A stretch of 64,000 nt of DNA. Source: Nocardia iowensis. Its GTDB lineage: Bacteria > Actinomycetota > Actinomycetes > Mycobacteriales > Mycobacteriaceae. The position numbers were made by a program, and so were the translations under genes. The stretch lies in contig NZ_CP078145.1 in assembly GCF_019222765.1 (NCBI RefSeq), forward strand, positions 4,216,001 through 4,280,000. The letters are read 5' to 3'. Below, piece by piece: positions 8,201 to 22,693 of the stretch (within the stretch, counting starts at the first letter, position 1; the number at the start of each line of letters is the position of its first letter). A model generated the notes under the pieces. The model saw only the letters and a program-made list of their open reading frames with translations. It searched no databases and was not told where the DNA came from.

Positions 8201-9196
8201 ATGAGAAGAGTGGCGATCGTTGTCGCCGTGGTGTCGGTGTCGGCTGGGTTCGTCACCGGATGTGCGGAAGGCCAGGGTGGAACGCCCACCGATTCTGGTG
8301 CACCGGTTACCTGCGAGGTGAAATACGGGACCGAGGTCGGCATCGCCACCGGGAACGCGACCGGCGTGTACGCGGCGCTCGGTAATGCCTTCGCCGACCA
8401 GATCTCGCTGGCCACCGACGGCAAGGTGACGGCGACCGCGTCGGAAACCCTCGCGTCCGTCCAGAACATCCAGCAGTTGGTCGCGGGCAAGTACCAGGTG
8501 GCCTTCGCACTCGCCGACGTCGCCGCCGACGCGGTGCTCGGAATCGGAACCTTCGACGGTGACAAGCAGCCGGTGCAAGCGTTGTCCCGGCTCTATCCGA
8601 GCTACACGGAGGTGATCGTGCGCGCTGACTCCGACATCACCTCCCTCGCCGACCTGCGCGGCAAGCGGGTATCGACCGGTTCGCCCAAGTCGGGCACCGA
8701 GGCGCTCGCCCGCCGGGTCCTGCGAGCGGGCGGACTGAACCCGGACAGCGATATCGCGGTCAATCGCCTGGAGCTCAGCAAGGCCGTCGCCGGGATGAAG
8801 GACGGCTCGCTCGACGCCCTGTTCTTCTCCGGAGGGTTGCCGACGCCAGGTCTCACCGAGCTGTTCAGCTCGGGCCGGGGCAAGTACCGCCTGCTCGACA
8901 CCTCCGAGCAGCTGAGTGGGATGCGCATCCTGAGCCCGGTATACGAGTTGGGCACCATCCCCGCGGCGACCTATGGACTTCCCGAGGACGTGCCGTCCAT
9001 CGTCGTGCCCAATGTGCTGCTCGTCCGCGACAACCTCGACGCCGACTTGGCCTGCGTGCTCACCAAGGCGCTTTTCGATCGCAAACCCCAGTTGGAACAG
9101 GCGAACGCCGCCGCGCAAGGGATCGTCCGCGACCACGCACGCGACACCGGCCCGGTTCCGCTGCACCGCGGGGCGCAGCACGCATTGGCCAACTGA
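8201..9196 (+). CDS. TAXI-family solute-binding lipoprotein (copy 2)
   Basis: 331 aa, the same length as its neighbour at 7063 and largely the same sequence, with a lipobox VTGC and the same VGIATGNATGVYAALGNAFA and LRGKRVSTGSPKSGTE motifs. The start has AGGGAGG upstream, and the first codons ATGAGAAGAGT repeat those of copy 1, showing that the duplication included the ribosome-binding region. No second permease gene follows, so it presumably shares the permease at 5039 or acts as a sensor or alternative receptor with shifted specificity. A terminator-like hairpin follows. Confidence 0.92.
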   Translation: MRRVAIVVAVVSVSAGFVTGCAEGQGGTPTDSGAPVTCEVKYGTEVGIATGNATGVYAALGNAFADQISLATDGKVTATASETLASVQNIQQLVAGKYQVAFALADVAADAVLGIGTFDGDKQPVQALSRLYPSYTEVIVRADSDITSLADLRGKRVSTGSPKSGTEALARRVLRAGGLNPDSDIAVNRLELSKAVAGMKDGSLDALFFSGGLPTPGLTELFSSGRGKYRLLDTSEQLSGMRILSPVYELGTIPAATYGLPEDVPSIVVPNVLLVRDNLDADLACVLTKALFDRKPQLEQANAAAQGIVRDHARDTGPVPLHRGAQHALAN

Positions 9197-9242
9197 AGGG
9201 GCGATGAAGAGGCGTTTCGGCCATGCTCGGATGAAGTCGCGG

Positions 9243-9274
9243 TGGCTTGAGTCACATTCGGGTGACTCGAGCTA
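9243..9274 (+). terminator. Hairpin after second TAXI gene
   Basis: The core CTTGAGTCAC (9246-9255) pairs with GTGACTCGAG (9262-9271) around a 6-nt loop. Flanking bases extend the stem to about 13 bp with G-U pairs. Positioned 47 bp after the stop codon; no U-tract. Confidence 0.6.
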
Positions 9275-9330
9275 GCTCCGGGCCGATGCCAGGGGCCTTG
9301 ACCTGCGAAATCTCGGGCTGCGCAGGCGAT

Positions 9331-9359
9331 TTGACGTGGCGTTCGCCGCCGCGTAACTT
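9331..9359 (+). promoter_or_regulatory. rrn promoter P1 candidate
   Basis: TTGACG (9331-9336) and TAACTT (9354-9359) are separated by exactly 17 bp, about 410 bp before mature 16S. This is a good housekeeping-sigma promoter in an otherwise gene-free leader region. Confidence 0.6.
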
Positions 9360-9490
9360 AGTTCAAGTCAGAGCGACACGGACACCGACCCGGAGCCGAG
9401 AAGCCCAGCGAAACGCTGAGCGGATGGACCGGGACACGAGGTAGTACGAGGAGCGCCTGACGCTCACACTGGCTTGATCGGGACCCTGAT

Positions 9491-9520
9491 TTGGATCTGG
9501 GGGAGCGGCTGAGCTAAGCT
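9491..9520 (+). promoter_or_regulatory. rrn promoter P2 candidate
   Basis: TTGGAT (9491-9496) and TAAGCT (9515-9520) are separated by 18 bp. The sequence just downstream, GGATAAGTTGCC, resembles the region after mycobacterial rrn promoters. Confidence 0.5.
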
Positions 9521-9573
9521 GGATAAGTTGCCTCACTGACCAAGCGGATTGAACTCCGGGCGGTGGTGTGTGC

Positions 9574-9771
9574 GTGTGTTCTTTGAGAACTCAATAGTGT
9601 GTCGATGAATGTCAGTGCCAATTATTTTATTGGTTCCGGCCTCTCATACCCCCCGGTTGATGAGGTTGGACATTTAGTCAGCAAATACTTTTTGCTGGCG
9701 TTTTGTTTTGCTAGGTTTTCGGACTCTAGTTAGATATTTCTGATTCGCTCTTCGGAGTGTTTCGAGAGTCT
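9574..9771 (+). other. rRNA leader with antitermination/processing motifs
   Basis: The leader begins with GTGTGTTCTTTGAGAACT (9574-9591), nearly repeated in the 16S-23S spacer at 11581 (GTGTGTTGTTTGAGAACT). These are the boxA-like antitermination and processing elements of actinobacterial rrn operons. Further on are small hairpins (CCAAT/ATTGG near 9620-9635, CAGCAAA/TTTGCTG near 9680-9695). No protein gene is supported in 9197-9771. Confidence 0.6.
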
Positions 9772-14755
<4,984 letters not shown>

Positions 14756-14767
14756 ACAAAGAAGCTA

Positions 14768-14800
14768 CGCGTCCACTGTGCAGTATCTGAAACAACACAC
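14768..14800 (+). other. Right arm of 23S processing stem
   Basis: CGCGTCCACTGTGCAGT (14768-14784), followed by an AACAACACAC-containing segment, pairs with the spacer arm at 11581-11612. It lies 12 nt beyond the inferred 23S end. Confidence 0.8.
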
Positions 14801-14903
14801 AGACACTGCAGCAGACACAACAGTCTGCACTCCTAGACCCCTTCGTGGGGTGTGGGTGTGCCGGCGCTCGTGTCAGCGCTGCTGTGTGGACAGTTTCATA
14901 GAG

Positions 14904-15020
14904 TTACGGCGGCCATAGCGGCAGGGAAACGCCCGGTCCCATTCCGAACCCGGAAGCTAAGCCTGCCAGCGCCGATGGTACTGCACTCGACAGGGTGTGG
15001 GAGAGTAGGACACCGCCGGA
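14904..15020 (+). rRNA. rrf: 5S ribosomal RNA
   Basis: About 117 nt from TTACGGCGGCC to GGACACCGCCGG, which pair as helix I. It contains the conserved CCCGGTCCCATTCCGAACCC and AAGCTAAGCC segments. Located about 150 bp after 23S in the same operon. Confidence 0.96.
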
Positions 15021-15029
15021 ACATCCTTC

Positions 15030-15066
15030 ACGAAAGCCCCCCCAGCACAGCTGGGGGGGCTTTCGT
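15030..15066 (+). terminator. rrn operon terminator
   Basis: ACGAAAGCCCCCCCAGC (15030-15046) pairs perfectly with GCTGGGGGGGCTTTCGT (15050-15066) around an ACA loop, a 17-bp stem immediately after 5S. Confidence 0.95.
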
Positions 15067-15116
15067 CGTCTCTACACCGGAATTGGCTCCATCCTGACGC
15101 ACTGCCGCGACGAATA

Positions 15117-16004
15117 TCAGCCGACCATTCCGGATCTCCCCGCCGCCAACGCCGCGCTGAGTTCGCGGGCCGCGTCGAGGGTCGCCGAAATGTATTCGTC
15201 GCGTTCAGCTTTCGGCGCCTCCGTGCGCAGCGGACCGAGCTGCACTTCGAACGCGGCGGTACCGGTAGCGTCGAAAACCGGCGCCGCGAGATAACTCAAC
15301 GGAAGTGCGTCGTCAGAATCCAACTCATCTCTGCTGAACGGCCGCGACGTCAGCGTCGCGAGCTGGCGGAGAGCGCGCGTACGCAGATGGGGTTGCAAAA
15401 GCTCGGTTCCCACGGCACCGAGCAGATCCGCCAGCAGATCGACCATGCCCGCGTCGTCGACGCGCGGACGGAACACCGCTACTCCCCGCTCTCGGACGAG
15501 GCCAAGCAGCGAGCCCGCCGTGCGCCGGTCCGCACCGGCGGCGGTGGCCGTCCAGGTGTTCTGTTCACTGGCCGACCGCCAAGGCATGACACTCGCTCCG
15601 GCCGGGAATCGCAACGGAATGCGATGTCCTACCGGGATTCCCGGAACTACGCGGTCGGTGCCGTGCCGGACGTCGAGGACGGTGAGTCGGTCGGGCTCGA
15701 TGCGACTGAAGGTCGCCCCACATCCGGTGCGTGCGGCGAGTGCGGCGAGGGTATCGCCGAGGCCGTGGGGGAGCGAGGGGCCGTGCAGGCCGGCGAGGGC
15801 AGGGCCAATGGTGTACCCGCGGTTCGGTTCTCGACCGACCCAGCCCGCCGAATCCAGTTCGGTCAGTACTGCGGTCGCGGTGGCGCGGGCGATATCGAGG
15901 CGCTCGGCGATTCCCGCGACACTGATCGGTTGCGTCGACGCCGCCAGCAGGGAAACGATGTCGATGACGCGGCGCGTCGGCGGAGACGCGGATCGATCCG
16001 GCAT
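15117..16004 (-). CDS. IclR-family transcriptional regulator
   Basis: 295 aa. N-terminal winged HTH ([41 protein letters not shown], residues 8-55) followed by the IclR effector-binding domain, which is more divergent than usual. An in-frame start 11 codons upstream exists, but ATG 16004 leads directly into the HTH. It is divergent from the SDR/DapB-like pair at 16154-18014, with two repeated sites in the 149-bp gap, so it probably controls them and itself. The effector is unknown. Confidence 0.85.
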   Translation of the reverse strand: MPDRSASPPTRRVIDIVSLLAASTQPISVAGIAERLDIARATATAVLTELDSAGWVGREPNRGYTIGPALAGLHGPSLPHGLGDTLAALAARTGCGATFSRIEPDRLTVLDVRHGTDRVVPGIPVGHRIPLRFPAGASVMPWRSASEQNTWTATAAGADRRTAGSLLGLVRERGVAVFRPRVDDAGMVDLLADLLGAVGTELLQPHLRTRALRQLATLTSRPFSRDELDSDDALPLSYLAAPVFDATGTAAFEVQLGPLRTEAPKAERDEYISATLDAARELSAALAAGRSGMVG

Positions 16005-16045
16005 GGCGTAACCCCTTGTTTCTGCGCGCGCGGGCAACCTACTAT

Positions 16046-16083
16046 GTGTCGAATATTAGATCACAAGGTGTCGAGTATTCGAC
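16046..16083. promoter_or_regulatory. Paired operator candidates for IclR
   Basis: GTGTCGAATATT (16046-16057) and GTGTCGAGTATT (16068-16079) are near-identical direct repeats 22 bp apart. The second continues as TCGAGTATTCGA, a near-palindrome. They sit midway between the divergent IclR and SDR genes in an AT-rich patch. Confidence 0.5.
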
Positions 16084-16153
16084 GCACCCACCTCCACCTC
16101 GGCGAGCGACAGGCGGGGGTGGGTCGGTCGCGTACGGCGCGGATGGAGCGCGA

Positions 16154-16945
16154 ATGATTCTGGACCGGTTTCGGATAGACGGGCAGGTCGCCGTCGTCAC
16201 GGGCGCGGGTCGCGGCCTGGGCGCGGCAATCGCGGTGGCCTTCGCCGAGGCAGGCGCCGACGTCGTCATCGCGGCACGCACCAAGAGCCAACTGGACGAG
16301 GTAGCCGAGCGGGTGACCGCGGCAGGACGCCAGGCGCACGTGGTGCCCGCGGACCTCAGCGATATCGAGGCCACCGCCGCACTCGCCGCTGCGGCCGTTG
16401 AGCGATTCGGTCGCCTGGACATTGTGGTGAACAATGTCGGCGGTGCGCTCCCGTGCCCACTGCTCGACACCACACCCCAGTCACTGGTGGACGCATTCAA
16501 CTTCAACGTCACCAACGCGCACGCACTCGTTCGCGCCGCAGTGCCGCACATTCTCGAAACCGCCGGTGGCGGTTCCATTCTCAACATCACCTCGACCATG
16601 GGCCGACTGCCCGGCCGGGCCTTCGTGGCCTACGGCACCGCCAAGGCCGCGCTGGCGCACTACACCAAACTGGCCGCGCTCGACCTGAATCCACGCATCC
16701 GCGTAAACGCCATCGCCCCGGGCTCGATCCTGACCTCCGCGTTGGAGATCGTCGCAGCCAACGACGCGATGCGCACGCAATTGGAAACCAAGACGCCGCT
16801 GCACCGAATCGGCGACCCCGAGGACATCGCCGCCGCCGCCCTCTACCTGGTGTCTCCGGCGGGCAAATACCTCACCGGCAAGGTGCTCGAACCCGACGGC
16901 GGCTTGATCACCCCGAACCTCGACCTCTCGATTCCGGATCTGTGA
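16154..16945 (+). CDS. SDR-family oxidoreductase
   Basis: 263 aa. Classical short-chain dehydrogenase: cofactor motif TGAGRGLG near residue 17, NNVG near 95, catalytic Ser in ITSTMG and YGTAK (YxxxK), and a C-terminal LEPDGG. A basic AARTKSQ after strand 2 suggests NADP(H). The ATG at 16154 has GGAG upstream. It forms a two-gene operon with the DapB-like gene, which starts 1 nt after its stop. Substrate unknown; such pairs occur near lipid or steroid catabolic genes in actinobacteria. Confidence 0.87.
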   Translation: MILDRFRIDGQVAVVTGAGRGLGAAIAVAFAEAGADVVIAARTKSQLDEVAERVTAAGRQAHVVPADLSDIEATAALAAAAVERFGRLDIVVNNVGGALPCPLLDTTPQSLVDAFNFNVTNAHALVRAAVPHILETAGGGSILNITSTMGRLPGRAFVAYGTAKAALAHYTKLAALDLNPRIRVNAIAPGSILTSALEIVAANDAMRTQLETKTPLHRIGDPEDIAAAALYLVSPAGKYLTGKVLEPDGGLITPNLDLSIPDL

Positions 16946-16946
16946 C

Positions 16947-18014
16947 ATGACTTATCGCGTAGTGCAATGGGGGACAGGCAATGTCGGCAGGCACGCGCTG
17001 GCGGGCATCATCGCCAACCCGGACCTGGAACTGGCGGGTGTGTGGGTCTCGGGTCCGGCGAAGTCCGGGGTGGATGCGGGAACCCTTGCCGGACTGGATC
17101 ATCGAGTAGGCGTGACCGCGACGACCGATGCCGACGCGCTCCTGGCCGCTCGTCCTGATTGCGTCGTCTACTGCTCGAGGACCGACAACCGCTTGATGGA
17201 AGCCGTGGGTGACCTACAGCGGATCCTCAGCGCCGGAATCAACGTCGTCGCCTGTGCGCCGGTGTTCTTTCAATACCCCTACGGCGTCCTCCCCGACAAC
17301 CTGCTGAAACCGGTGCAGGAGGCTGCGGCGCAAGGTAATTCGTCTCTGTGGGTCAATGGTATCGACCCTGGTTTCGCCAATGACCTACTGCCGCTGGCAC
17401 TCGCGGGCACCTGCCTGCGCATCGATCAGCTCCGCTGCATGGAGATCGTCGACTACGCCAGCTACGACAATCGCGAGGTCATGTTCGACATCATGGGATT
17501 CGGCAAACCCCTCGATGACATCCCGATGCTGCTCCAGCCCGGCGTGCTGTCGCTCGCCTGGGGCGGCACCGTCCGCCAACTCGCCGCGGGCATCGGCGTC
17601 ACCCTCGACGCGGTCACCGAAACCTACGAGCGGATCCCAGCGGCCCATGATTTCGACATCGCCACCGGCCATATCGCCGAGGGCACCGCGGCCGCACTGC
17701 GTTTCGAGGTGCGCGGCATGGTCGGCGACCGCCCCGTCACGGTCCTGGAACACGTCACCCGGCTGCATCCCGACCTCTGCCCCGAGTGGCCCCAACCTGC
17801 CCACCACGAAGGCTCCTACCGTGTCGAAATCACCGGAGAACCCAGCTACGCAATGGATTTGGTGACCTCCAGCCGCAACGGCGACCACAACCACGCCACC
17901 CTCCTCGCCACCGCCATGCGCATAGTCAACGCAGTCCCCGCCGTAGTCCAGGCGGCCCCAGGCATTTTGACGGCCTTGGATCTGCCCCTGATCACAAACC
18001 CCGCGCAGCGATAG
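16947..18014 (+). CDS. DapB-fold NAD(P)-dependent oxidoreductase
   Basis: 355 aa. It starts with YRVVQWGTGNVGRHAL, the Rossmann motif of the dihydrodipicolinate-reductase N-terminal domain family, as in 2,4-diaminopentanoate dehydrogenase and many mycobacterial 'dihydrodipicolinate reductase' paralogues. It lacks the DapB C-terminal lysine-pathway signature and is longer than DapB, so a role in lysine synthesis is unlikely. It follows the SDR gene directly and is probably co-transcribed and IclR-controlled. It ends 3 bp before the convergent lldD stop. The reaction is unknown. Confidence 0.82.
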   Translation: MTYRVVQWGTGNVGRHALAGIIANPDLELAGVWVSGPAKSGVDAGTLAGLDHRVGVTATTDADALLAARPDCVVYCSRTDNRLMEAVGDLQRILSAGINVVACAPVFFQYPYGVLPDNLLKPVQEAAAQGNSSLWVNGIDPGFANDLLPLALAGTCLRIDQLRCMEIVDYASYDNREVMFDIMGFGKPLDDIPMLLQPGVLSLAWGGTVRQLAAGIGVTLDAVTETYERIPAAHDFDIATGHIAEGTAAALRFEVRGMVGDRPVTVLEHVTRLHPDLCPEWPQPAHHEGSYRVEITGEPSYAMDLVTSSRNGDHNHATLLATAMRIVNAVPAVVQAAPGILTALDLPLITNPAQR

Positions 18015-18017
18015 CAC

Positions 18018-19250
18018 CTATTCGAGTGGTCGATACCGTTCGAGCAGACGCACGTGGCGCGGTTCGAGTTCTTCGACCGTGCTGACGCCGAGCAGCTTCA
18101 TAGTGCGCACGATCTGCGTGCGCAGGATGTCGATCGCGCGGTCGACACCGGCTTCGCCGCCGGCCATCAGCCCGTAGAGGTAGGCCCGGCCGATAAGGGT
18201 GAAGCGCGCGCCGAGGGCAAGGGCGGCGACGATGTCGGCGCCGTGCATGATGCCGGTGTCGAGATGGATCTCCATGTCGTCGCCCACCTCGCGCACCACG
18301 GATGGCAGCAGGTGCAACGGTACGGGCGCGCGATCCAGCTGCCGCCCACCATGATTCGACAGGACGATGCCGTCGACGCCGAGCCCCGCCAGGCGCTTGG
18401 CGTCATCGACGGTCTGCACACCCTTCACCAGGATCTTCCCCCGCCAGTGCTGCCGGACCCAGGCCAGGTCGTCGAAGCCGACGGTCGGGTCGAACATGGC
18501 GTCGAGCAGTGCCGCCACCGTGCCCGACCAACGGTCGAGCGAGGCGAAGGCCAGTGGCTCGGTGGTGAGGAAGTCCCACCACCACCATGGCCTGCGCAAG
18601 GCGTCGAGGGCGCCGGACAGCGTGATGGACGGTGGCACCGTCATGCCGTTGCGCACGTCGCGCAGCCGGGCGCCCGCCACCGGCACGTCCACCGTCACCA
18701 CGAGGGTGTCGAATCCCGAACGCTCGGCGCGTTCTACCAGGTCGAGGGAGCGGCTATGGTCGGTCCAGATGTAGAGCTGGAACCAATTGCGGGCGTCGGC
18801 CCCGGTGCCCGCCGCGACGTCCTCGATGGCCGTGGTCCCCATCGTGGACAACGTGAACGGGATGCCCGCGCGTTCGGCGGCGCGCGCCCCCGCCAGCTCG
18901 CCCGCCGTGTGCATCATCCGGGTGAACCCGGTGGGCGCGATCCCGAACGGCAGCGCGGCGGTCTTGCCGAGTACCTGGACGGTGGTGTCGGTGGTGGTGA
19001 CGTCGCGCAGGATCGCGGGACGGAATTCGATGTCGGCGAACGCGTCTCGGGCCCGCTGCAGGCTGATCTCGGCATCGGCGGCGCCGTCGGTGTAGTCGAA
19101 GGCGACCTTGGGGGTGCGCTTGCGCGCCAACTCACGCAAGTCCCAGATCGTCTGGGCGCGAGCGAGTTTGCGTGCCCGGCCGCCGAACGGACGCTCGAAC
19201 TTGACCAGCGGCGCGAGTTCGCGCGGCCGGGGCAGTCGGCGCGCGGTCAT
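18018..19250 (-). CDS. lldD: L-lactate dehydrogenase (quinone), LldD2-like
   Basis: 410 aa FMN-dependent alpha-hydroxy-acid dehydrogenase. It is recognisably close to mycobacterial LldD2 (Rv1872c): N-terminus with [43 protein letters not shown], and the active-site segment [14 protein letters not shown] with catalytic His300 and the flavin/substrate Arg. It oxidises L-lactate to pyruvate, passing electrons to the respiratory chain. Its ATG overlaps the stop of the upstream SDR by 4 nt (19247-19250), so the two are coupled. In this neighbourhood it would consume the L-lactate released by the fucose pathway. Confidence 0.93.
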   Translation of the reverse strand: MTARRLPRPRELAPLVKFERPFGGRARKLARAQTIWDLRELARKRTPKVAFDYTDGAADAEISLQRARDAFADIEFRPAILRDVTTTDTTVQVLGKTAALPFGIAPTGFTRMMHTAGELAGARAAERAGIPFTLSTMGTTAIEDVAAGTGADARNWFQLYIWTDHSRSLDLVERAERSGFDTLVVTVDVPVAGARLRDVRNGMTVPPSITLSGALDALRRPWWWWDFLTTEPLAFASLDRWSGTVAALLDAMFDPTVGFDDLAWVRQHWRGKILVKGVQTVDDAKRLAGLGVDGIVLSNHGGRQLDRAPVPLHLLPSVVREVGDDMEIHLDTGIMHGADIVAALALGARFTLIGRAYLYGLMAGGEAGVDRAIDILRTQIVRTMKLLGVSTVEELEPRHVRLLERYRPLE

Positions 19251-20023
19251 CGGGCCGCCCCGGCCGCCTGTGTCGCGCTGCGCAGCCGCAAGGAATGCAT
19301 GCCACCGTCGACTTCCAACATCGTCGCGGTGATGGACGCCGCGGCGGGGTCGGCCAGATATACCACCGCACTGGCGACTTCCTCGGCCGTGACCAGGCGA
19401 CCGTGCGGCTGGCGCGCTCGCAGCGCTGCCATCTCCGTGGCGGGATCGGCACTGCTCGCCAGCAGGCGCTGCACCCAGGGTGTGTCGACGGTGCCGGGGT
19501 TGACGCAGTTCACCCGGATGCCGTCGCCGACGTGGTCGGCGGCCATGGCGCGGGTGAGCGAAAGTATCGCGCCTTTGCTCGCGCTGTAGGCCGCGCGATC
19601 GGGCAGCCCAGTTGTCGCGGCGATCGAGCAGATGTTCACGATCGCGGCGGCCGGCGACCGTCGCAGATGGGGGAGTGCCGCGCGGGAGACGCGCACCGTG
19701 CCGAAGACGTTCACCTCGAACAGCCGCCGCCATTCGTCGTCGGTGTTGTCCGCGATGGTCCCCTGTGCGCCGATGCCCGCGTTGTTGACGAGGATGTCGA
19801 TGCGGCCGAAAGTGTCCACGACTTCCGCGATCGCGCGGCGGACCGATTCGTCATCGGCGACATCGCAGCGGAGCGCAACCCCTGATCTGCCGCCCGGGTT
19901 CAGATCGAGCACAGCCACCTGTGCGCCTCCGGTTGCGAACGTTTCGGCAACCGCCTTCCCGATTCCGGACGCACCGCCGGTGACCACCGCCACCAGCCCG
20001 TCGAACGTGCCCTGCGACGACAT
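19247..20023 (-). CDS. SDR: probable 2-keto-3-deoxy-L-fuconate 4-dehydrogenase
   Basis: 258 aa with [14 protein letters not shown], the catalytic Ser of CSIAA, YSASK and a terminal EVDGG: a complete classical SDR. An acidic VLDLN after beta-2 favours NAD+. Specific assignment comes from context: it is divergent from an L-fuconate dehydratase and coupled to lldD. In the Xanthomonas-type pathway an SDR oxidises 2-keto-3-deoxy-L-fuconate to the 2,4-diketo acid. ATG 20023 is chosen because GAGG sits about 10 nt upstream; ATG 20032 and GTG 20038 are alternatives. A degenerate copy of the fucose operator lies 50 bp upstream. Confidence 0.82.
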   Translation of the reverse strand: MSSQGTFDGLVAVVTGGASGIGKAVAETFATGGAQVAVLDLNPGGRSGVALRCDVADDESVRRAIAEVVDTFGRIDILVNNAGIGAQGTIADNTDDEWRRLFEVNVFGTVRVSRAALPHLRRSPAAAIVNICSIAATTGLPDRAAYSASKGAILSLTRAMAADHVGDGIRVNCVNPGTVDTPWVQRLLASSADPATEMAALRARQPHGRLVTAEEVASAVVYLADPAAASITATMLEVDGGMHSLRLRSATQAAGAAR

Positions 20024-20072
20024 ACCGATCATCCTCACACGTCAGGTCCGGTGCGCGAGTTCGCCGCCGGAC

Positions 20073-20083
20073 AGGTCCGATGT
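20073..20083. promoter_or_regulatory. Degenerate fucose-regulon operator
   Basis: AGGTCCGATGT matches the palindrome ACATCCGATGT at 9 of 11 positions and lies 50 bp upstream of the SDR-lldD operon. A possible -10 (TATGTT on the minus strand) lies just upstream of it. Inferred. Confidence 0.4.
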
Positions 20084-20170
20084 TTGACCTTGGCGAACAT
20101 AACACCTATTCGCTCTGCATGGACCAGATTGCCACTGCGCAAGCAGGATTGACGAATTCTCTATCGACCA

Positions 20171-20198
20171 TTGCGCTCGAAGACATCCGATGTATAGT
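20171..20198 (+). promoter_or_regulatory. fucD-operon promoter with palindromic operator
   Basis: TTGCGC (20171-20176), a 16-bp spacer and TATAGT (20193-20198) form a promoter 37 bp before the dehydratase ATG. The perfect palindrome ACATCCGATGT (20183-20193) fills the spacer and abuts the -10, the classic position for a repressor. The same 11-mer occurs at 27262 beside the GntR gene. Confidence 0.6.
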
Positions 20199-20234
20199 CG
20201 TGACCCAGATCACTATCTGGAACGAGGATCCCTC

Positions 20235-21599
20235 ATGGCGCACCTTACGGCGCTGGACACGCTCGACGTCCGGTTCCCGACGTCGAGCGAGCTGGACGGC
20301 TCGGACGCGATGAATCCCGACCCCGACTATTCGGCGGCCTACGTCATCCTGCGCACCGACGACCCGACTGGGCCCGAGGGCCACGGCTTCGCGTTCACCA
20401 TCGGCCGCGGCAACGATGTGCAACGGGTCGCGATCCAGTCGCTCGAGCATTTGGTCGTCGGCCGCTCCGTCGCCGAAATCACCGGGAACCTCGGAGGATT
20501 CGCCCGCTCCCTCAGCGCGGATTCCCAGCTGCGCTGGCTCGGTCCGGAGAAGGGCGTCATGCACATGGCGGTGGGCGCGGTGATCAATGCCGCATGGGAT
20601 CTGGCCGCGAAGCTGGCCGGAAAACCGGTGTGGCAGTTGGTCGCCGAGATGACGCCCGCGCAGATCGTCGACCTGCTCGACTTCCGCTACCTCACCGACG
20701 CGCTCACCCGCGACGAGGCATTGGAGATCCTGCGCCGCGCCGAACCGGGCAAACAGCAGCGCGCGGCCCACTTGCTCGACGCCGGATATCCGGCGTACAC
20801 GACCTCGCCGGGCTGGCTCGGCTACTCCGACGACAAGCTGGCCCGGCTGGCCCGGCAGGCGGTGGCCGACGGGTTCGGCACCATCAAGATCAAGGTCGGC
20901 CGCGACATGACGGAGGACGTGCGGCGGGTCAAGGTCGCCAGGGAGGCGATCGGACCCGACATCGGGCTGGCCGTCGACGCGAACCAGCGGTGGGACGTCG
21001 ATGCCGCGGTCGACTGGATTTCTCAACTGGCGCAGGCGAACCCGGCCTGGGTCGAGGAGCCGACCAGCCCGGACGACATCCTCGGTCATGCCGAGATCCG
21101 TCGTCGCGTAGCGCCGGTGCGGATCTCGACCGGCGAGCACGGCCAGAACCGGATCCTGTTCAAGCAGCTGCTGCAGGCCGGCGCCGTCGACATCCTCCAG
21201 ATCGATGCGGCAAGGGTCGCCGGGGTCAACGAGAATCTGGCAATCCTATTGCTGGCAGCCAAGTTCGGCGTTCCGGTCGTGCCGCACGCGGGTGGCGTCG
21301 GGTTGTGCGAGCTGGTCCAGCATCTGGCGATGATCGATTACGTCGCGATTTCCGGAACGATGCAGGACCGCGCGATCGAGTTCGTCGACCACCTGCACGA
21401 GCATTTCCGGCATCCGGTGCGGGTGCGCGGCGGGCGCTACCTCGCGCCGCGTGCGCCTGGTTTCAGCGCCGAGATGTTGCCTGCCTCGTTGCGGGACTAC
21501 ACGTATCCCACCGGGGCCGCCTGGCGCGCGGACCCAGCGGACGCCGACCCGAATTCCACGCCGGGAGTGGCCCTCCCACAACAGCAGGAGATCTTATGA
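20235..21599 (+). CDS. fucD: L-fuconate dehydratase (enolase superfamily)
   Basis: 454 aa. Mandelate-racemase/enolase-superfamily enzyme that dehydrates L-fuconate to 2-keto-3-deoxy-L-fuconate. The general-base KxK (Lys218, Lys220), metal ligands Asp248, Glu274 and Glu301, and catalytic His351 all fall at the residue numbers known for the characterised Xanthomonas campestris enzyme. The N-terminal DVRFPTS, the FTIGRGN loop and the EHGQNR segment also match. GAGG lies 7 nt before the ATG. It is first gene of a six-gene operon; the next gene overlaps by ATGA. Mg2+ dependent, cytoplasmic. Confidence 0.93.
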   Translation: MAHLTALDTLDVRFPTSSELDGSDAMNPDPDYSAAYVILRTDDPTGPEGHGFAFTIGRGNDVQRVAIQSLEHLVVGRSVAEITGNLGGFARSLSADSQLRWLGPEKGVMHMAVGAVINAAWDLAAKLAGKPVWQLVAEMTPAQIVDLLDFRYLTDALTRDEALEILRRAEPGKQQRAAHLLDAGYPAYTTSPGWLGYSDDKLARLARQAVADGFGTIKIKVGRDMTEDVRRVKVAREAIGPDIGLAVDANQRWDVDAAVDWISQLAQANPAWVEEPTSPDDILGHAEIRRRVAPVRISTGEHGQNRILFKQLLQAGAVDILQIDAARVAGVNENLAILLLAAKFGVPVVPHAGGVGLCELVQHLAMIDYVAISGTMQDRAIEFVDHLHEHFRHPVRVRGGRYLAPRAPGFSAEMLPASLRDYTYPTGAAWRADPADADPNSTPGVALPQQQEIL

Positions 21600-22693
21600 A
21601 AACCGCCAGCATCATCGGCGTAGCCCTCGGCGCCACCCTGGTCATCGCCTCCGGCGCCGCCTGTTCGCGGGAGCCGGTCGGCACCGGTGACAGCGCGCCG
21701 GCCGTCACCGTCGGCAGCGGGGCGGACAGCGGCGTTCTGGTCGGGGCGGATCAGCCGCGCTCGGACTCCGATTTCTGGAGCGCCTACGCGGGCTACCTCG
21801 GTCCGAAGGCCGCCGCGGCGGGCGTCCGGCTGGAGAACACCTCCTCGGACAACGACGCCAACCGGCTCAAATCCAATGTCGACACCCTGCTGTCGAAGGA
21901 CGTCAAAGCGATCATCATGGCGCCGCAGGACACCGCCGCGGTCAAACCGGCCCTCGCCGCCGCGACCGCCAAGGGCGTTCCGGTGGTCAGCGTCGACACC
22001 CGCCCGGACACCGGCGGCGTGTATATGGTCGTGCGCGCGGACAACCGCGCCTACGGCACCAAGTCGTGTGTCTATCTCGGTGAAACCTTGCAGGGCACCG
22101 GCAAGGTCGTCGAGTTCCAGGGCGATCTGAGTTCGATCAACGGACGCGATCGGTCGGAGGCCTTCGCCGAGTGCATGAAGACCCGTTATCCAGGCATCAA
22201 GGTGATCGAGATCCCGACCGACTGGAAGGGCGATCGCGCCGTCTCGGGCCTACAGGACAAACTGCTGACCGACCCGGACATCAACGGCATCTACATGCAG
22301 GCGGGCGGGGTGTTCCTCCAATCGACGATGGCACTGCTGCGACGCAGCGGCAAACTGGTGAAAGCCGGTGCGCCAGGGCACATCACGATCGTGTCGAACG
22401 ACGGCATCAAGGCCGAGCTGGACGCCATCGAAGCGGGTGAGATCGACGCGACCATCTCCCAGCCCGCCGACCTCTACGCGCAGTACGCGGCGTTCTACGC
22501 CAAGGCCGCGATCGACGGCCGCAAGTTCTCCCCTGGTCCGACCGACCATGGGTCCACGATCATCGACACCGGCGTCGGCGGCACGCTCGAGGATCAGTTG
22601 CCCGCGCCCGTCGTCACCCGAACCGGCGGCAAGGTAGGCGAACTCGATACTCTGCCCACCTCCGCACCCGGCCTGTGGGGGCACGGCGGATGA
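21596..22693 (+). CDS. Sugar ABC transporter substrate-binding lipoprotein
   Basis: 365 aa. Signal peptide with a lipobox ending in Cys near residue 23 (SGAAC), then a periplasmic-binding-protein type 1 (Peripla_BP_4) fold with repeated motifs such as [24 protein letters not shown] and [11 protein letters not shown]. It would bind an aldose, here probably L-fucose, outside the membrane and hand it to the permease at 24183. Start and stop codons overlap those of both neighbours (ATGA at 21596 and 22690). AGGAG precedes the start. Confidence 0.9.
   Translation: MKTASIIGVALGATLVIASGAACSREPVGTGDSAPAVTVGSGADSGVLVGADQPRSDSDFWSAYAGYLGPKAAAAGVRLENTSSDNDANRLKSNVDTLLSKDVKAIIMAPQDTAAVKPALAAATAKGVPVVSVDTRPDTGGVYMVVRADNRAYGTKSCVYLGETLQGTGKVVEFQGDLSSINGRDRSEAFAECMKTRYPGIKVIEIPTDWKGDRAVSGLQDKLLTDPDINGIYMQAGGVFLQSTMALLRRSGKLVKAGAPGHITIVSNDGIKAELDAIEAGEIDATISQPADLYAQYAAFYAKAAIDGRKFSPGPTDHGSTIIDTGVGGTLEDQLPAPVVTRTGGKVGELDTLPTSAPGLWGHGG

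Noticed and set aside
16947..18014. Lysine-biosynthetic dihydrodipicolinate reductase (dapB)
   Set aside because: Only the Rossmann domain matches; the length, missing DapB C-terminal signature and operon context argue for another oxidoreductase.
19251..19733. In-frame N-terminal extension of lldD
   Set aside because: It is antisense-frame translation of the SDR gene; ATG 19250 gives the LldD2 N-terminus and an ATGA overlap.
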